A DNA stretch of 43,717 nucleotides from VAXT01 sp035318925. Its GTDB lineage: Bacteria; Actinomycetota; Thermoleophilia; Gaiellales; Gaiellaceae. Below, piece by piece: positions 8,351 through 15,889 of the stretch. Each line of letters opens with the position of its first letter. Position 1 is the first letter of the stretch. A program made the position numbers and the translations under genes. Location: assembly GCA_035318925.1 (NCBI GenBank), contig DATHDS010000040.1, positions 1-43,717 of the forward strand, written 5' to 3'. Under the pieces are notes generated by a model. That model saw nothing but the letters and a program-made list of their open reading frames with translations, searched no databases and was not told the DNA's origin.

Positions 8351-8360
8351 ATCACCTCCT
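8351..8360 (-). promoter_or_regulatory. Extended Shine-Dalgarno site AGGAGGTGAT
   Basis: On the minus strand AGGAGGTGAT is complementary to the 16S rRNA 3' end over 10 nt and lies just before the ATG at 8347. It is the strongest such site in the window, yet it serves a gene that looks broken. Confidence 0.75.
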
Positions 8361-8370
8361 GCCGTGCCGT

Positions 8371-9189
8371 CTAGTCCACGTACGGGCCGTTGAACACGGG
8401 TGCCTCCCCGTACGGCTGGCCGGCCATGAGCAGGTACCGCGTGCCGGGGGCGGCATCGGTGACCCGGAACTCATCGCCGTGGCCGAGCAGGACGAGCTGG
8501 GGAGGCTTCGCCCGTCGCCGGTTGGCACCGAACGCGGCTTCGCCTTCGAGCACGTAGGCGAAGCCCTGGAACTCGGGCGGGATCGGTGTCGTGACCTCCC
8601 CGCCGTCCGGCAGCTCGACGTCGAGGATGACCGCGGGCGTGCCCAGCTGAACCGGAGAGCCCTCGCCCACCAGTGTCCGGACCGTCGCGTCCCCCTCCTG
8701 CCGTACCGGGATCTGCTCCGGTTGCAGCACCTGCGCGCTCGGCTCCATCTGCTTGTCTTTGCGGGCGAGGTTCACCCAGAACAGCACGCCGCGGAACTCG
8801 GCGTCGGCCTGGCCGGCGTCGAGCTCATCCGCGCCGATCGCCTCGGCGTGCCATGCACCGCTCCCCGTCCTCAGCGCCAACAGCGCGCCGGGGGACAGCT
8901 GTGCCCGCTCCATCGCACCGCCGGGCCCGGTGCTGTGGCCCGTGCTGACCGACCCCTCGAGGACGTACCAGAGGTTGTCGAATCCGCGGTGGGGATGCTT
9001 GGTGTCCTTGCCCTTCAGGTCCGACAGCCGAAGCCGGCCTTCGTGGACGAGGATGAACGGATCGACCTGTTCGTACGGCACCGTCCGCGAGGGCAGGGCC
9101 TCCAGAATCGGTAGCCCCATCATTCGGATCTCCGGTGCGTCTTCCACCAGGACGGCTTCGCGTGCCGTCGCTTGCAGTTGCTCTGTCAT
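8371..9189 (-). CDS. Pirin-family bicupin protein
   Basis: A cytoplasmic protein of 272 aa. The N-terminal cupin carries the pirin metal motif HPHRGFDNLWYVLEG (H65, H67) and the second half, WHAEA (H114, E116), which in pirins binds one Fe. The C-terminal cupin (EFQGFAYVLEGEAAFG) is also typical. Bacterial pirins include quercetinase-like dioxygenases and redox-linked regulators; the substrate here is unknown. The ATG at 9189 is preceded by AAAGGAG and overlaps the stop of the MarR gene as ATGA, so the two form one operon. A 21-bp palindrome lies between marR coding sequence and this Shine-Dalgarno site. Confidence 0.9.
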   Translation of the reverse strand: MTEQLQATAREAVLVEDAPEIRMMGLPILEALPSRTVPYEQVDPFILVHEGRLRLSDLKGKDTKHPHRGFDNLWYVLEGSVSTGHSTGPGGAMERAQLSPGALLALRTGSGAWHAEAIGADELDAGQADAEFRGVLFWVNLARKDKQMEPSAQVLQPEQIPVRQEGDATVRTLVGEGSPVQLGTPAVILDVELPDGGEVTTPIPPEFQGFAYVLEGEAAFGANRRRAKPPQLVLLGHGDEFRVTDAAPGTRYLLMAGQPYGEAPVFNGPYVD

Positions 9190-9809
9190 CTCTTCTCCTT
9201 TCGTGACATGTCTCGGGACCTGGTCCCGAGACGTGTGGTCTGGGGCGCTGGCTCGGAACCAGGTCCGAGGACATGGCCTGTTGTATCGAGGTTCTTGTGC
9301 CGGATCGCCTCGAGGACTTGCCGCTCGACATCCGGCCCGAGTAGCGCGCGCCAGATCGCGGCCAGCTGCTTCGTCTGCTCCTTCGAGAGACGGTCGAGGA
9401 AGAGCTCCTTGATGCCGGCGATGTGCGTCGGCGTCGCCTCGGCCAGGACCTCGAGACCGCGATCGGTCAGGCACGCATACATCTGGCGCGAGTCGAGCTC
9501 GCCCCGCTCCCGCTCCACGAGCCCGGCCCGCTCGAGCCGGTCGACGAGACGCGTCAACCCGCTGCGGCTGAGGACGACCGCGTCGGCGAGCTCGAACATT
9601 CGCAGCCGCCGGTCGGGAGCGAGGCTGAGCTGAATGAGCACGTCGTACGAGCTGAGCGGAAGCCCGTGCTCTCGCTCCAGGTCGGTATCCAGCGCGCGCG
9701 CGATCCGCGCGTGAGCCATGAGGAAGCCTGACCAGGCCGCCAGCTGCTCGTTCGTCAGCTCTCGAAAATGAGCGACAGGCTCTCGACCGAAGTCATTAGA
9801 GTTGCTCAT
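9186..9809 (-). CDS. MarR-family transcriptional regulator
   Basis: A protein of 207 aa. It has a winged helix with LSSYDVLIQLSLAPDRRLRM, recognition helix VVLSRSGLTRLVDRLERAGL and wing ERERGELDSRQMYACLTDRG, all typical of MarR. Residues after about 178 form a polar, low-complexity tail (GPGSEPAPQTTRLGTRS) whose DNA contains two inverted repeats. The ATG at 9809 sits inside a perfect MarR-like palindrome (9799-9816), and TACTCT lies 8 nt upstream of the ATG. Autorepression by blocking the transcription start is likely. The first gene of the marR-pirin operon, it diverges from the ECF sigma gene. MarR proteins often respond to phenols or oxidants, which would fit a pirin dioxygenase, but the ligand is unknown. 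Confidence 0.9.
   Translation of the reverse strand: MSNSNDFGREPVAHFRELTNEQLAAWSGFLMAHARIARALDTDLEREHGLPLSSYDVLIQLSLAPDRRLRMFELADAVVLSRSGLTRLVDRLERAGLVERERGELDSRQMYACLTDRGLEVLAEATPTHIAGIKELFLDRLSKEQTKQLAAIWRALLGPDVERQVLEAIRHKNLDTTGHVLGPGSEPAPQTTRLGTRSRDMSRKEKR
9211..9231. repeat. 21-bp palindrome between marR 3' end and the pirin Shine-Dalgarno site
   Basis: The arms tctcgggacc (9211-9220) and ggtcccgaga (9222-9231) are perfectly complementary around one central base. It lies inside the marR C-terminal codons and about 21 nt upstream of the pirin start. It could be a second operator, an mRNA hairpin that sets the pirin:MarR ratio, or a mobile palindrome. Confidence 0.75.
9252..9269. repeat. 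Second, related inverted repeat in the marR tail
   Basis: The arms ctcgga (9252-9257) and tccgag (9264-9269) flank accagg. The sequence resembles the palindrome at 9211-9231 (shared CTCGG, ACC and GGTCC blocks), so the pair looks like a duplicated element. Confidence 0.55.
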
Positions 9810-9816
9810 GCAACTC
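9799..9816. promoter_or_regulatory. Candidate MarR operator GAGTTGC-tcat-GCAACTC
   Basis: Perfect 7-bp arms flank a 4-bp centre. The core TTGC-N4-GCAA is the usual form of MarR-family operators. It covers the marR start codon and lies directly downstream of the putative -10 at 9818-9823, where bound repressor would block initiation. Confidence 0.7.
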
Positions 9817-9817
9817 A

Positions 9818-9823
9818 AGAGTA
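9818..9823 (-). promoter_or_regulatory. Putative -10 element TACTCT of marR
   Basis: TACTCT on the minus strand ends 8 nt before the marR ATG. With no Shine-Dalgarno site present, the transcript would begin at or next to the start codon. No good -35 was identified. Confidence 0.4.
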
Positions 9824-9875
9824 GCGACGGAGGTCGGGCCCGCGTCGGATCGCGATCTCGTGGGAATTGAAAAGT

Positions 9876-9917
9876 CCAGGATGGGCGCCTGGCCCTTGTA
9901 ACGCAGGGCCTCGTTTT
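9876..9917 (+). promoter_or_regulatory. Two mutually exclusive small hairpins before the ECF sigma gene
   Basis: CCAGG (9876-9880) can pair with CCTGG (9888-9892), or GGCCCT (9891-9896) can pair with AGGGCC (9905-9910). The two stems share bases 9891-9892, and the second is followed by TCGTTTT. This resembles a small attenuator, but the stems are short (5 and 6 bp). Confidence 0.3.
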
Positions 9918-9931
9918 CGACAGTAGTAGGT

Positions 9932-10471
9932 ATGGCACTCGAAATCGATCGCCGGTCCGCCGAGGAGCGGTTCCGTACCGTGTTCGCACACCTCGGAACG
10001 ATCACCGCATACGCACGCCGCAGGGGAAGCAAGGATGCGGACGCGCTCGCCGCCGAGGTCATGACCGTCGCGTGGCGTCGACTGGCCGATGTGCCGCCGG
10101 GCGACCCGCTGCCGTGGCTCTACGGAACGGCCCGGAACCTCGTGCTCGCGGAGAGGCGCTTGTCCGCGCCGGCTGCGCGCACGTCCATGCGCGAGCCCGA
10201 ACGGGTCGCTTCGGCGCCCGAGCCGCACGAGCTCGATCCCGACCTGACCCGGGCGTTGCGCTCCCTTTCCGAGATCGATCGGGAGGCGCTGCTGCTCGTC
10301 GCCTGGGAGGACTTGGCGCCGAGCCAGGCCGCCAAGGCGCTCGGCATCAACCCGGCCGCGTTTCGGGTCCGGCTTCTGCGCGCGCGCCGAAGGTTGCGCG
10401 CGAGCCTCGACCTGCCAGCCGACGGCCGGCCACCCGCCGCTCTGTCCCAACTCGACGTGGAGGGAACATGA
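9932..10471 (+). CDS. ECF-type RNA polymerase sigma factor
   Basis: A protein of 179 aa with the two ECF domains. Sigma-2 covers about residues 12-75 (MTVAWRRLADVPPGDPLPWLYGTARN, the -10 contacting helix end). Sigma-4 covers about 105-160 (LSEIDREALLLVAWEDLAPSQAAKALGIN followed by RVRLLRARRRL, the helix-turn-helix for -35). It directs RNA polymerase to stress or envelope promoters. Its stop overlaps the next gene as ATGA, so it is translated together with a membrane partner, the usual place for an anti-sigma factor. The ATG at 9932 has only a weak upstream AGTAGG. Confidence 0.88.
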   Translation: MALEIDRRSAEERFRTVFAHLGTITAYARRRGSKDADALAAEVMTVAWRRLADVPPGDPLPWLYGTARNLVLAERRLSAPAARTSMREPERVASAPEPHELDPDLTRALRSLSEIDREALLLVAWEDLAPSQAAKALGINPAAFRVRLLRARRRLRASLDLPADGRPPAALSQLDVEGT

Positions 10472-11130
10472 AGACCGACCCGACAATCTTGCGCCTGCGC
10501 AAGGCCAACCCCCACCCGCTGCCCGCGACCGTCGACGCAGCCGACCTGTTCGCGCGCATCACGGAGCGTCGACCGGATTCCCGACTGCGTCGCCGCGTAA
10601 CTCGCCGGCGGCGGGCGCTCGTGCTCGCGGTCTCCTTCGGGGTCATGGCGCTGCTCGCGTCAACCGCGTATGCGATCTCCAACTGGGTCTTCAACAGCGC
10701 TGTCAGGCCGAAGGTGACGAAGCAGGAATACCGGCTGGCCCAGCACGAGTTGACCCTCCCCCCGGGCGTCAGCTGGCCGACGCTGAACGTCGACCCGAAC
10801 TCGGTGACGAGCAGAGGGGCAGGCGGCGGCCATGCCGTGCTCATCTCCCAGAATGCGTGGGAGTGCTACTGGGTCAAGGCGATCAGCCGCGGAGATACGG
10901 CCGGTCAGCAACGTGCCCAGACGGAGCTCGACGCGCTGCTTGCCAACAACATTCTCGTCGCGCCGGCCGGAGCTCCGGAGGATTGGAGACCCCCGAACCC
11001 GCCCCAGGTTCCGTACGCCGTGTTCGCACACGACGGCGGCCTCGAGTGGGTACGCAAGACGTATGCGCTTGCAGCCGCCGGGCACCCGCACAGGCTGGCT
11101 CAGACTTGCCGCGCAAACGCGCCCCGATGA
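10468..11130 (+). CDS. Single-pass membrane protein coupled to the ECF sigma factor (possible anti-sigma)
   Basis: A protein of 220 aa of unrecognised family. Residues 1-50 are a polar, Arg-rich cytoplasmic part; about 52-68 (LVLAVSFGVMALLASTAYAI) form one membrane helix; the rest is outside, with two Cys (WECYW and QTCRA). The order cytoplasmic segment, helix, extracellular domain and the ATGA overlap with the sigma gene fit an anti-sigma factor. The zinc-type HxxxCxxC motif is absent and the cytoplasmic part is short, so the assignment is by context only. Bases 11131-11280 downstream (150 bp) hold nothing I can recognise. Confidence 0.65.
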   Translation: MKTDPTILRLRKANPHPLPATVDAADLFARITERRPDSRLRRRVTRRRRALVLAVSFGVMALLASTAYAISNWVFNSAVRPKVTKQEYRLAQHELTLPPGVSWPTLNVDPNSVTSRGAGGGHAVLISQNAWECYWVKAISRGDTAGQQRAQTELDALLANNILVAPAGAPEDWRPPNPPQVPYAVFAHDGGLEWVRKTYALAAAGHPHRLAQTCRANAPR

Positions 11131-11280
11131 GTCAGCGACCCTGAAGAACGCCTGGTAGAGCCAAATGGCCGTCCAATTAAAGGTGGACTGTCTCTTTTCC
11201 GACTACGGTATGACGGTCACGAGAGGGCCTGCGCTGCGCCGGCACACGTTTCGCAGCCCGTCCTTTCGTTTCCTCTCTTT

Positions 11281-11829
11281 ATGCCAAGCCGCCTCCGCAA
11301 CTTGTTGCTGGCGTTCGCACTTGCCGCGATCGTGCTCGGCTGTGCGGGCTCGATGCCGCTCGGCAATGGCACGAACGTGCCCAGCGGAGTGGAGAGCGCC
11401 GAAGCCGCCGTTAACTTTTCCGCGAGCCAACATCCCCGGAAGCGAGCGATTCCGGCTCCGAGGCCGACCATGGGCGAACGCGCAGCCGCGATCGCGCTCA
11501 GGGCAGTCGGCGTGCCGTATCGGTGGGGAGGGATTTCCCTCACCGGCTTCGACTGCTCTGGGCTCATCGACTGGGCCTATGGACGACTCGGCGTCAAGCT
11601 CCCCCACAGCTCGTACGCGCTCTACAGCGAGGGCCGGCGGGTGGCGCGCTCGAGGATGAAGCCCGGCGACCTCGTCTTCTTCTTCGGGCTCGGACACGTC
11701 GGCATGTACATCGGCCGAGGACGGATGGTGCACGCTCCGCATTCCGGAGAACGAGTGCAGGTCGTGAGGCTCGGCACCTCGCCGTATGGCCGTGCGCTCA
11801 TCGGCGCCCGGCGCATCGCTCACACCTAG
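11281..11829 (+). CDS. NlpC/P60 cell-wall endopeptidase, probable lipoprotein
   Basis: A protein of 182 aa. The N-terminus is a signal sequence ending in IVLGC (Cys21), a plausible though imperfect lipobox. The NlpC/P60 domain starts near residue 65. Its catalytic Cys92 lies in GFDCSGL, His139 in GLGHVGMYIG and a third polar residue, His151, in MVHAPHSG. The family cleaves gamma-D-Glu-diamino acid bonds in peptidoglycan stem peptides. The ATG at 11281 lacks a clear Shine-Dalgarno site. The gene converges on the PLP enzyme gene with only 5 nt between stops. Confidence 0.88.
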   Translation: MPSRLRNLLLAFALAAIVLGCAGSMPLGNGTNVPSGVESAEAAVNFSASQHPRKRAIPAPRPTMGERAAAIALRAVGVPYRWGGISLTGFDCSGLIDWAYGRLGVKLPHSSYALYSEGRRVARSRMKPGDLVFFFGLGHVGMYIGRGRMVHAPHSGERVQVVRLGTSPYGRALIGARRIAHT

Positions 11830-11834
11830 AGCGC

Positions 11835-12761
11835 CTACAGCTCGGCGAACGGGTTGACGCTCATGTACTTGAAGCCGCTGTCGACGGCCAGGGTGACGAT
11901 CACCGCATCCGGGCCGAGCCGCTCGGCGAGACGCAGCGCGCCGACCACGTTCGCCCCAGTCGAGATGCCCGCGAAGATCCCCTCTTCCCGCGCCAGCCGA
12001 AGCGTCATCTCGACGGCCTCGTCGTCTCCGATCGGCTCCAGGTGGTCGACCCGCTCAGGATCCCAGTGCGGCATCACGAGCCCCGTCCAGCCCTGGATCA
12101 GGAACGGCCCGCGCTCGCCGCCGCCGATCGCGGCCGAGGACGCCGGCTCGTGAGCCTGGATGAACACGCCGTGCTGCTTGAGCGCGTCCGAGACGCCCAT
12201 GACCGAGCTCGCCGTTCCCATGCCCTGGCAGAACGCGGTCACCCGCCCCTCGGTCTGCTCCCAGATCTCGCGGCCGAGCTGGTCGCGGTGGCCGGGGATG
12301 ATGTACGGGTTGTTGAACTGGTCGGTCGCGTAGTGGCCGGGCTCGCTCGCGAGCTCCGCGGCGCGCGCGACCATGTTCTCGATGTCCTGCGCAGTCACCT
12401 TCGGGCGACCCTCGACCGACGGAACGACGTCGATCTCCGCCCCGAGCGCGCGCATCAGCTGGAAGCGCTCCTCGGTGAAGCAGTCGGCCATCACGATCAG
12501 CGCGCCGTAGCCCTTCGCCCTGCAGACGAGCGCGAGCGCGGGGCCCGTGCTGCCGCCGGTGTACTCGACGACGGTGTCGCCGGGTGAGAGCAAGCCGTCG
12601 CGTTCGGCTCCTTCGATCATCGCCAGCGCCATCCGGTCCTTCATCGACCCGGTCGGGTTGCGGTACTCGAGCTTCAACCAGAGCTCGGCCCCGTTCGGCG
12701 GCGCGCAGCGATGCATACGGACGAGCGGCGTGTTCCCGATCGCCTCGAGAATCGATTCCAT
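11835..12761 (-). CDS. PLP-dependent cysteine synthase/cystathionine beta-synthase family enzyme
   Basis: A protein of 308 aa, fold type II. IGNTPLVRM opens the family domain. The Schiff-base Lys is K41 in NPTGSMKDRMA. The phosphate-binding loop follows the TGGSTG segment (EYTGGSTGPALA), and GISTGANV is present near the end. CysK-type enzymes make cysteine from O-acetylserine and sulfide, but the asparagine loop here is TGGSTG and not the CysK TSGNTG, so the exact beta-substitution reaction is uncertain. I chose the ATG at 12761; a GTG 18 nt upstream is an alternative. The gene diverges from the cyclase-ATPase gene. Confidence 0.85.
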   Translation of the reverse strand: MESILEAIGNTPLVRMHRCAPPNGAELWLKLEYRNPTGSMKDRMALAMIEGAERDGLLSPGDTVVEYTGGSTGPALALVCRAKGYGALIVMADCFTEERFQLMRALGAEIDVVPSVEGRPKVTAQDIENMVARAAELASEPGHYATDQFNNPYIIPGHRDQLGREIWEQTEGRVTAFCQGMGTASSVMGVSDALKQHGVFIQAHEPASSAAIGGGERGPFLIQGWTGLVMPHWDPERVDHLEPIGDDEAVEMTLRLAREEGIFAGISTGANVVGALRLAERLGPDAVIVTLAVDSGFKYMSVNPFAEL

Positions 12762-12798
12762 GCGGGGATGATCTATCACCCTCAACTTCGGAAGCCGC

Positions 12799-12827
12799 TT
12801 GACTACCTGGTCGTCCGGGTGTAACTC
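12799..12827 (+). promoter_or_regulatory. Possible promoter TTGACT-N17-TAACTC
   Basis: TTGACT (12799-12804) is a good -35. The -10 (12822-12827) is weak. Transcription would begin near 12834, just before the ATG codons at 12838 and 12844, which argues against using the ATG at 12829. Confidence 0.35.
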
Positions 12828-12837
12828 CATGCCCCAG

Positions 12838-15819
12838 ATGCGTATGACAGAGCTGCCGACCGGAACGGTGACCTTCGTCTTCACGGACATCGAAGGCTCT
12901 ACGCAGTTGCTAAAGCGCTTGGGCAAGAGGTACGGCGACGTCGTGGCCGACCACCGCAAGATCCTGCGCAGTGCCGTCCACGAGCACGGAGGCGAGGAAG
13001 TCGACACGCAGGGCGACTCGTTTCTCTTTGCCTTCCCGCGCGCCGACGAGGCAGCCGCCGCCGCGATCGACTCCCAGCATGCGCTAGCCGCGCAGAAATG
13101 GCCCGACGGAAGCACCCTTCGTGTGCGAATGGGCATTCACACAGCCGAGCCGACGGTATCCGAGGAGGGGTACTACGGCCTCGGCGTCCACCGCGCCGCG
13201 CGGATCATGGCCGCAGCCCACGGAGGCCAGGTACTTGTCTCGCTGGCCGCGTCCTCCGTGCTCGAGGACGCCGAACTGCAGGGAGCCACGCTCCGTGATC
13301 TCGGTGAGCACTGGCTCAAGGACCTCGATCGGCCGGAGCGCATCTACCAGCTCAGTGTGGCGGGCCTCAAGTCGGCGTTTCCGCCACCTCGAGCAGCGCA
13401 GCAACCGGGGGCTCGAGGCGAGTCGGCGACCGGGAAGGCTGCGGACGAGCTGCTCGAGCGGTCAGGCGCCATGACGACGCTCGCCGACTCCCTCACGGCC
13501 ATCGCCGGCACCGCTCGGGGCCAACTCGTACTTGTCTCCGGAGAGGCCGGGGTCGGGAAGACCACCCTGCTTCGCCGGTTCTGCGACGACCATAGCGACT
13601 CGGCCCGGATCCTTTGGGGCGCCTGCGACCCCCTGTTCACGCCGCGCCCGCTCGGACCGCTCCTCGACGTCGCCGAGGCTGCCGGCGGCGAGCTGGCGGA
13701 TGTCGTCCAGGAGGGCGGCAATCCGCACGCGGTGGCAGCGGCACTCATGCACGAGTTGGGGTCGCGCGCGACGACGGTCCTCGTCCTCGACGACGTGCAG
13801 TGGGCGGATGAGGCGACACTCGACGTTGTCGGGCTGGTCGGCCGCAGGGTCGACGCGGTCCCCGCGCTCGTTGTTCTGGGCTACCGGGACGACGAGCTCG
13901 ATCGCACCCATCCATTACGGATGGTGCTCGGTGCGCTCGCAACCGGGCCTGCGGTCAGCCGACTCGAGGTCGCGCCGCTCTCTCGGGACGCGATCGTGAA
14001 GCTCGCGGAGCCGCACGGCGTGGACGCTGACGAGCTCTTCGGCAAGACGGCTGGAAATCCGTTCTTCGTGACGGAGGCGCTCTCCGCGGGAGAGGGCGAG
14101 CTCCCGCGCACCGTTCGCGACGCCGTCCTCGCCCGCGCAGCGCGTCTTAGCCCGCCGGCGGCGGCGCTGGTGGACGCGGTGTCGGTCGCGCCCCCGAACG
14201 TCGAGCTCTGGCTACTCGAAGCACTCGCCGGCGACGCGGTCGACCAACTCGATGAATCTCTGACGTCGGGGATGCTCACGCACGGCCCGGGTGGCGTCAC
14301 GTTCCGGCACGAGCTCGCCCGCCGCGCCGTCGAAGAGTCTCTCCCGCCAAACCGGCGGTTGGTGCTGCATCTAAAGGCCCTCAAGGCGCTGGCGGACCCG
14401 CCGACCGGCGCGCCAGATCTCGAACGGCTCTCGCACCACGCCGACGCCGCCGGCGACGGCCCGGCAGTCCTTCGCTTTTCGCCCGCAGCGGCGGCGCGCG
14501 CGGCCGCTCTTGGCGCGCACCGCGAGGCTGCCGCACAGTATGCGCGCGCCCTCCGATACGCTGACAGCCTCGCGCCGTCGGAGCGTGCCGAGCTGCTCCA
14601 GCGCCGCTCCCACGAGTGCTATCTGACCGACCAGCCAGACGAGGCGCTCGACGCCCTGAAGAAAGCGATCGAGTGCCATCGAGAGCTCGGCGATACCCGT
14701 AAGGAGGGAGATTCCCTGCGCAGGCTCGGCAACATCCTCTGGTGTCCAGGACGGACCGCGGAGGCTCGCGAGACGGCTCAGGAAGCAGTAACGGTTCTCG
14801 AGCAGCTACCGCCGGGCCGCGAGCTGGCGATGGCATACGCCACGGTGGCGTCGCTCCACAAGGACCGTGACGACTCCACCCTAGCCGTGGAATGGGGCAC
14901 CCGGGCATTCGAGCTCGCCGAGAGCCTCGACGACACCGAAACGCTGATCCACGCGCTCATCACGATCGGCACGACGGAGCTATTCGTGGGGACCCCTGGG
15001 GGGCTGGAGAAGCTCGAGCGCAGTCTCGAGCTCGGCAAGGGGGCAGACGCCGCCGACGCCGCCGGGCGAGCCGTCACGAACCTCGTCGGGGCCGGGGCGC
15101 GCCTTCGCGCCTACGAGCTGGCCGACCGATACCTGGATGAGGGGCTCGCGTACCTCAGTGAGAATGGCCTCGATCTGTGGCGCCTCTACCTGCTCGCCGC
15201 CCGCTCCCGGATCGAGCTCGACCGCGGACGCTGGACCGAGGCGGTCGACTCGGCAGGCCTCGTCTTGCAGAAGCGCTACATCTCGACATTCCCGCGCATC
15301 CAGGCGCTCGTCGTGCTCGGCCTGGTGCGGGCCCGCCGCGGAGAGCCGGACGCGCAGTCGCCCCTCGACGATGCGCTGGCGCTGGCCACGCCGACCGAAG
15401 AGCTTCCACGGATCGCGCCAGTGGCGGCGGCGCTCGCCGAAGTCGCCTGGCTCGCGGGTGATCGGGACGGTGTCCGCGCAGCGACGGAAGACGCCTTCGG
15501 GCTCGCGCTGCGGCAAGGGGTCGCGTGGCCGATCGGAGAGCTTGCGTGCTGGCGCTGGCGCGCCGGGCTCGAGTCCGAGGCCCCGGACGGGGCGGCCGAG
15601 CCATACGCAGTCCAGATCGCCGGCGACTGGGCTCGCGCTGCGGAGTTGTGGACTGAGATCGGCTGCCCCTACGAAGCCGCACTCGCGCTTGCCGACGCGG
15701 ACGATGATGGCGCCCTTCGACGTGCTCTCCACGAGCTCCAGCGGCTCGGCGCACAGCCGGCGGCCGAGATCGTCGCCCGACGGCTGCGGGAGCGTGGGGT
15801 CCGCGAGGTTGCAACCTGA
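12838..15819 (+). CDS. Class III cyclase-homology domain / AAA-type ATPase / TPR regulator lacking a LuxR domain
   Basis: A cytoplasmic signalling protein of about 993 aa. The N-terminal cyclase domain (about 5-170) keeps metal Asp17 and Asp60, but has Asp56 where the base-selecting Lys should be and His118 in place of the catalytic Asn (VHRAAR). An ATPase follows, with Walker A GEAGVGKT (235-242) and Walker B VLVLDDVQWAD (D318-D319). The remaining 550 residues are TPR-like helices. The last segment, LHELQRLGAQPAAEIVARRL, is what normally precedes a LuxR helix-turn-helix in such regulators, but the protein stops there. It therefore lacks its own DNA-binding domain and may act through a partner. 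Starts at 12829 and 12844 are also possible. It is followed after 70 bp by another cyclase-domain gene. Confidence 0.85.
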   Translation: MRMTELPTGTVTFVFTDIEGSTQLLKRLGKRYGDVVADHRKILRSAVHEHGGEEVDTQGDSFLFAFPRADEAAAAAIDSQHALAAQKWPDGSTLRVRMGIHTAEPTVSEEGYYGLGVHRAARIMAAAHGGQVLVSLAASSVLEDAELQGATLRDLGEHWLKDLDRPERIYQLSVAGLKSAFPPPRAAQQPGARGESATGKAADELLERSGAMTTLADSLTAIAGTARGQLVLVSGEAGVGKTTLLRRFCDDHSDSARILWGACDPLFTPRPLGPLLDVAEAAGGELADVVQEGGNPHAVAAALMHELGSRATTVLVLDDVQWADEATLDVVGLVGRRVDAVPALVVLGYRDDELDRTHPLRMVLGALATGPAVSRLEVAPLSRDAIVKLAEPHGVDADELFGKTAGNPFFVTEALSAGEGELPRTVRDAVLARAARLSPPAAALVDAVSVAPPNVELWLLEALAGDAVDQLDESLTSGMLTHGPGGVTFRHELARRAVEESLPPNRRLVLHLKALKALADPPTGAPDLERLSHHADAAGDGPAVLRFSPAAAARAAALGAHREAAAQYARALRYADSLAPSERAELLQRRSHECYLTDQPDEALDALKKAIECHRELGDTRKEGDSLRRLGNILWCPGRTAEARETAQEAVTVLEQLPPGRELAMAYATVASLHKDRDDSTLAVEWGTRAFELAESLDDTETLIHALITIGTTELFVGTPGGLEKLERSLELGKGADAADAAGRAVTNLVGAGARLRAYELADRYLDEGLAYLSENGLDLWRLYLLAARSRIELDRGRWTEAVDSAGLVLQKRYISTFPRIQALVVLGLVRARRGEPDAQSPLDDALALATPTEELPRIAPVAAALAEVAWLAGDRDGVRAATEDAFGLALRQGVAWPIGELACWRWRAGLESEAPDGAAEPYAVQIAGDWARAAELWTEIGCPYEAALALADADDDGALRRALHELQRLGAQPAAEIVARRLRERGVREVAT

Positions 15820-15889
15820 GGCCCGGGCGCTGACGGCATCGGGCGCGGTCCACTTGCGATCGGGCTGAGGGCGTCCCAGACTCTTCCTC

